Shown here piece by piece: positions 59,716-64,000 of a stretch of DNA of 64,000 nucleotides; the stretch's first letter is position 1, and each line of letters opens with the position of its first letter. The translations under genes and the position numbers were made by a program. Location of the stretch: contig NW_018343964.1 in the NCBI RefSeq assembly GCF_002099425.1, forward strand, positions 3,811,001-3,875,000, given 5' to 3'. This DNA is from Phascolarctos cinereus (taxonomy: Eukaryota > Chordata > Mammalia > Diprotodontia > Phascolarctidae). Under the pieces are notes generated by a model. It was given only the letters and a program-made list of their open reading frames with translations, was not told the DNA's origin and made no database searches.

Positions 59716-60679
59716 CATAATACATGTATTCAGGGAGCTTTCTAACACCCGTCAAGCCTCAAGAATACTATCCACTTCTGGTGATTTAAGTGGGAATAAA
59801 TGATACTGCCAAAAAAATCTAGAAAGATTCTCTAGATATTTATCAAGATGGAAGGAGGAAATGAAGAGTTTGTGAATACTGGTGACCTTAATGTCTTGGT
59901 TACCAAACGAAAGGAGTTTCAAAGAGAAAGTAAAATATGGAAAGTGAATAGTTGTGTCAGAGGGATTTAACTTTGCAGACTATAGCTTGAGATCCAAGAA
60001 AGAAAGACCCTTGATCACCATGCATAGAGTGCATCTAATGAGGTTTGGAAATTACTTGCCTGAAAACTAGCTGATATGATTGAGAGGATTTTAAACTGAA
60101 AAATGGGGGAAGAAAATGTCCAAATATAATAAAGCATATTCTATAAAGAGCAACAATTATGACCCAAGAAGAGCTGTTCAGTAATTTACAAAAGAAAAAA
60201 AATAGGAATATGGGCTAAAATGATTCTTATTGTTCTAAGTTGTATCTATATGCAAATAAACAGAGCAGAGGTGACCAAGTAAGCTAGAGATTTTAACATG
60301 GGGATACCTCATAAGTATCATTGAGACCTGGTGGAATGTGACCAGTGACTGGAATATCATAATACAAGGGCATACCTTATTCAAATGGAACAAGTTGTAT
60401 AGGGAGGGAGGCAGTTTAACACTGCACATAAAAAGTGGGAGTAAATTACTAACAGGCCAGCAGGAGAAAATGGATTTGAGTTCTTGATCCAAACCACAGC
60501 ATAGTTTTGATTGGAGACTTCAAGTGAGCAGACATATGCTGGAGATTTTTTATGATAAAAGCAGAACAATTAATAAATTCTTGCTGATATTTTCATTATT
60601 AACAACACAGAAGTGACAAGGTAAGCTTCTGTTCTGGACTTGATCCTTACCAATAAAATGCAGAATTGTTTGTTAAGGT

Positions 60680-60970
60680 AATCAGTCATCTAGCATTTAT
60701 TGAGCACCTACCAGAGGCCAGGCACTGCACTAACCACTAGAGAGACAAACAGAGGCAAAACAAATAAACAAAAAACACCAAAAAAACCAAAACCCAAAAC
60801 AATACTGTCCCTGCTCTCGAGGAGGTCACAGTCTAATGAGGAGACAATACGCAAACAAATATATACAAACTAGCAGAACCTAAAGCTCAGGGAGTGGTAA
60901 CCATGCCCTCTTAGAGTCTGGTATAAAGAGGTAAGCACTGGCTATGGTATGATACATAACCTAGACTTTA
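60680..60970 (-). mobile_element. L2 LINE 3' end inside the L3 element
   Basis: Reversed tail: 'agcatttattgagcacctac', 'aggccaggcactgcactaac', then an A/C-rich expansion and 'aggaggtcacagtctaatga', 'gcaaacaaatatatacaaac'. Confidence 0.85.
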
Positions 60971-61794
60971 AGAGAACATGTTACAAAGAGTTCAGGTATA
61001 GGACAGGTAGGGACCATATCTTGAGAATGAAATTTTGGTGAGATAATCATAGTTGATTCTAGCAAGAGCTAAGGGGCTATCCAGAGGAACTCATGTGGTT
61101 GTACTGGGTATTCATGAATGAATTCAGATTTTTTTTTCCTGGGCATAGATAGGAGACAGAATCAAGGGCAAATAACCAGGGATAAAAAAAGAGTGGCAAG
61201 ATGCTGAAAAAAAATCAGAAAAGTTAGTTCCTAACATGAACTAAAGGTTGACCATAAATATTATGGACAAGAAAAAGTACTTTATTAGGGACAAAATGAT
61301 GGTAAAGAAGATATAGAAACCCTGCTTGAAAATAGCATAACAAATGTTTTCTTTTCCTAAAAAAATGAACTCCAAACTGTTAAGAACATAGCAAAAATGG
61401 TTAGCAAAGAAATGCAAAACAAAAATTATTAAGATGGTAGAAGAGTATGTTGTTGGCCAAAATTCAATATAACAAGTTACATGTACCAGAAAAATTAGAT
61501 TTAAGAGAATTGCAGGAACTTCCTGTTAAGATTATAGAACTGTCTGACAGTGATCTCTGTGGAATCATGCAGAGAAGTGCCACAAGACAGAAGCAAGCAA
61601 ATGTTCTCCTGATTTTCAAAAGTAGAAAAATATGGTTGATTCCAGGTACACCACTGAGCTTGATGTCAATGCTTGGTAAAATTCTGGAAGAGATCACTAA
61701 AAGAATTGCTTATAACACTTAAAATGTAAATCATAACTATTCTAGCACAGACTATTAACAAACAAGTCATCCAAAATAATATTTTGCTTTAGAT

Positions 61795-62045
61795 GGTGCA
61801 GTGGATAGAGTGCCAGGCTTGAAATCAGGGAGACTCATCTTCATGAATTCAAATGTAGCTTCAGACACTTTTTAACTGTATGACTGGGCAAGTCACTTAA
61901 CCCTGTTTGTTTAAGTTTCCTCATCTGTAAAATGAGCTGGAGAAGGAAACGTCAAACCATTCCAGTATCTTTGCTGAGAAAACCCTAACTGAGGTCACAA
62001 ACAGTCAGACATGACTGAAAAATGACTGAACAATGACTAAAGAAT
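61795..62045 (+). mobile_element. Long-tailed SINE inside the L3 LINE
   Basis: 'agatggtgcagtggatagag' to 'actgaggtcacaaacagtca' and 'gactgaacaatgactaa'. It splits the L3 polymerase region. Confidence 0.9.
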
Positions 62046-62799
62046 AGTAGAACAGGAGACTGTCTTGATCCTAGTATTTTTGTTTTTAGCAAAATATTTA
62101 ACAAAATCTCTCCTGATAATGCTAATGGACAGGATGGAAATATTTGGCCTCAGTGATGGATAGTATAGTATCTCAAGTAGTTTCAGGACTGGTTGAGCAG
62201 ACATAAATTATTTTGATTAATAGATCAAAGTTAACTTGGATGGCATCCTTTAGTGGCTTGCCCCAGGTCTCCATACTTCATTTTCTTCTAGTTAGCATTT
62301 TCATCAGTGATTTGCATGAATGCAGGAGCAGCATGCTTATCAGATTGACTAATGACATAAGGTTAGAAGGGATAGCTAGTACACTGGATAAGAAGATCAC
62401 TATCCCCAAAAATCTCAATGAGCTGGAACACAGGGCTGAAGCTATGAAGATTAATTTCATGGGGATAAAATGCAAAGTCTACCATTTAGGTTAAAAAAAA
62501 AAGCTCACTGAGGAATTGGATCAGACGCATGACTGAGAAGTAGTTCTTGGAAAACATATTAATTTGTAATTTTATGAACTGAAATCTTAATATGAGTTAG
62601 AAATATGACATGACAGCCAAAAAGCCAATTCAATTTTAAGAAGTATTAAGAGAAATACGTCACCAGAGCAGAGGATTTTAATAGTCCCAGCATACTTGTC
62701 TGTAATCAGACCACAGCGGGAGTGCCATCAGACAAGTTTTGGACACTTTCGTTTCGAAAATATATTGATCAGTTAGAGCTTTTCCTGAAAAAGAGAAAC

Positions 62800-63425
62800 C
62801 AGTGAAGGAAATGCAGTATTGTTGGTAGAGATGTGATTTAGTACAACCACTTTGGAAAGTAATTTGGATTATGCAAATGAAATGATTAAGAGTCCATATC
62901 CTTTGTTGCAGAGATCCTACTACTAGGCACATATCCCAAGATCATTGATTAAAAAAAAAAGTATACTTCTACACTAAATAGTTAAATGAGTACTTTTTAT
63001 AGTGCCAAGGAATTAGAAACAAAGGAGATACCCATGGATTGTGGAACAGTTAAAATGGCACATGCATATAATGGAATATTACTGTGCTGTAAGAAGTAGA
63101 ATGATTATAGAGAAGCATGGAAAGACTTGCATGTACTGACTGATATAGAGTGAAATAAACAGAGCCAAGAAAACAACAAACACCATGATTACAACAACAT
63201 AAACAGAATAACCACAACAAAACAATCAAAATGAATGTTGCAAAATTACAAAGAACAAGCATGGCACCAAATAAGAGATGGCAGAAGACATCTTCCCCAA
63301 CTTTGCAGAGATTGGAAATCCATGAGTTTGGAACGTGGCTTATCTTTTCCAAGTTTTTCAATTTATTGATCCATTTTACATGGAAAATTTTTTTCTTTTC
63401 CTATTTTTTTTCTTTGAAAAAGTAT
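62800..63425 (+). mobile_element. LINE-1 ORF2 C-terminus and 3' end
   Basis: Follows LINE-1 ORF2 C-terminal text: 'ctactactaggcacatatcc', 'tggaatattactgtgctgta', 'gaagcatggaaagacttgca', 'gagtgaaataaacagagcca'. Stops are present. It ends in a T-rich stretch before the next SINE. Confidence 0.75.
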
Positions 63426-63429
63426 TATT

Positions 63430-63560
63430 TGGGGTAGCTAAGTGGTACAGTGAATAAAGCACCTCTGAGTCAGGAGGACCTGAATTCAAATATGGCCTCA
63501 GACATTTACTTGCTCTGTGACCTTGGGAAAGTCACTTAATCCCAATTGTGTCCCCTCACC
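63430..63560 (+). mobile_element. Short SINE (WSINE1-like)
   Basis: Head 'ggggtagctaagtggtacag', box 'ctgaattcaaatatggcctc', end 'gtcacttaatcccaattgtg'. Confidence 0.85.
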
Positions 63561-63724
63561 CCCCAAATATTCTTTCTTATGCAAGATGGCTTTCTGAGAG
63601 GGAAAAGAGGAAAGGAATATGGGGAAATTTAGGCAATGTAAAAACAAAAGATATAAATAAAAATGTATTTAAAGTTAAACAAAAAACAAGCAAGCATGAT
63701 GGCAAAAGATCCATAATACATGTT

Positions 63725-63975
63725 TTATGATAATAGTATCTATATAGTACTTTAAGGTCTACAAAGTTCTTTACAAATGTTATCTCCATTCATCCTCATG
63801 ACAATCCTGCAGGTCAGTGCTATTATTGTCCCCATTTTACACGTGAAGAAAGGGAGGCAAAGGTTAAGTGACTTGTTCAAATTCATACAGCTAATAAGTA
63901 TGTGAGACAGGATTTGAATTCAGGTCTTCCTGACTCTAAGTATAGCACTCTATCCACCCAACAGCCTCATACCAG
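63725..63975 (-). mobile_element. MIR-type SINE
   Basis: 'ataatagtatctatatagta' through 'ccccattttacacgtgaaga' to 'cactctatccacccaacagc'. Confidence 0.9.
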
Positions 63976-64000
63976 CTAAAGGAACTAAAGATTTGTGCCT

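Larger units (their letters stand above)
59720..62660 (+). mobile_element. L3/CR1-type LINE, nearly end to end
   Basis: Pieces of the whole element occur in the right order. The ORF1 esterase block (VGINDTAKK near 59800, then KERPLITMHRVHL) comes first, followed by the endonuclease around 60300-60650 (LIGDF, ADICWRF). Next is the reverse transcriptase N-part at 61447-61722 (LIPGTPLSLMSMLGKILEE), then, after a SINE, DFSKAF-like sequence and GLPQVSILHFLLVSIFISDL at 62240-62310 and MKINFMGIKCKVYHLG at 62440-62490. An L2 3' end (60680-60960, opposite strand) and a SINE (61795-62045) interrupt it. Stops and frame changes are many. The conserved 3' end is not clearly present. Confidence 0.8.

Overview
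This is a stretch of mammalian nuclear DNA, and its repeats point to a marsupial. It is littered with tRNA-headed SINEs of the marsupial type (head reading about 'cagctaggtggtgcagtgg'), MIR-type SINEs, and old L2 and L3/CR1 LINEs. It also holds LINE-1 pieces, a BovB-type RTE LINE and one solo retroviral LTR. The short poly-A-tailed SINEs resemble what I know as WSINE1, which would suggest an Australian marsupial, but I cannot fix the species from the sequence. Coding DNA is a tiny share of the window.

Two host genes are recognisable, head to head, in the same order as human 1q43. OPN3 (encephalopsin) lies on the minus strand. Its first coding exon is 11983-12379 inside a GC-rich, CpG-rich block (about 11985-12605), and its first intron fills 1-11982 and runs out of the window. 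WDR64 lies on the plus strand with its first three coding exons at 35756-35900, 40596-40726 and 57912-58014. All have matching splice sites and phases, and intron 3 runs past the right edge. The roughly 23 kb between the genes, and all the introns, are mostly layered repeats.

Layout: 1-12 kb, OPN3 intron 1 with several minus-strand L2 copies; 12-12.7 kb, OPN3 exon 1, its 5' leader with a hexanucleotide repeat inside a short upstream ORF, and a (TG)n tract; 12.7-35.7 kb, intergenic, with L2, L3, SINE-in-LINE nests, a Y-box gene fragment, a direct duplication of about 370 bp, a 260 bp CTTT tract, and a minus-strand LINE-1 carrying a solo LTR; 35.7-40.7 kb, WDR64 exons 1 and 2; 40.7-57.9 kb, WDR64 intron 2, with L2, an RTE-like LINE, BovB, hAT-like DNA transposons and LINE-1; 58-64 kb, WDR64 intron 3, dominated by an almost end-to-end L3/CR1 LINE remnant.

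I found no new gene system, CRISPR array, or structural RNA gene. The best leads are the Gly-Ala-repeat upstream ORF of OPN3, the dated direct duplication, the BovB/SINE tail relationship, and the lack of the CHML retrogene in the part of OPN3 intron 1 that can be seen.
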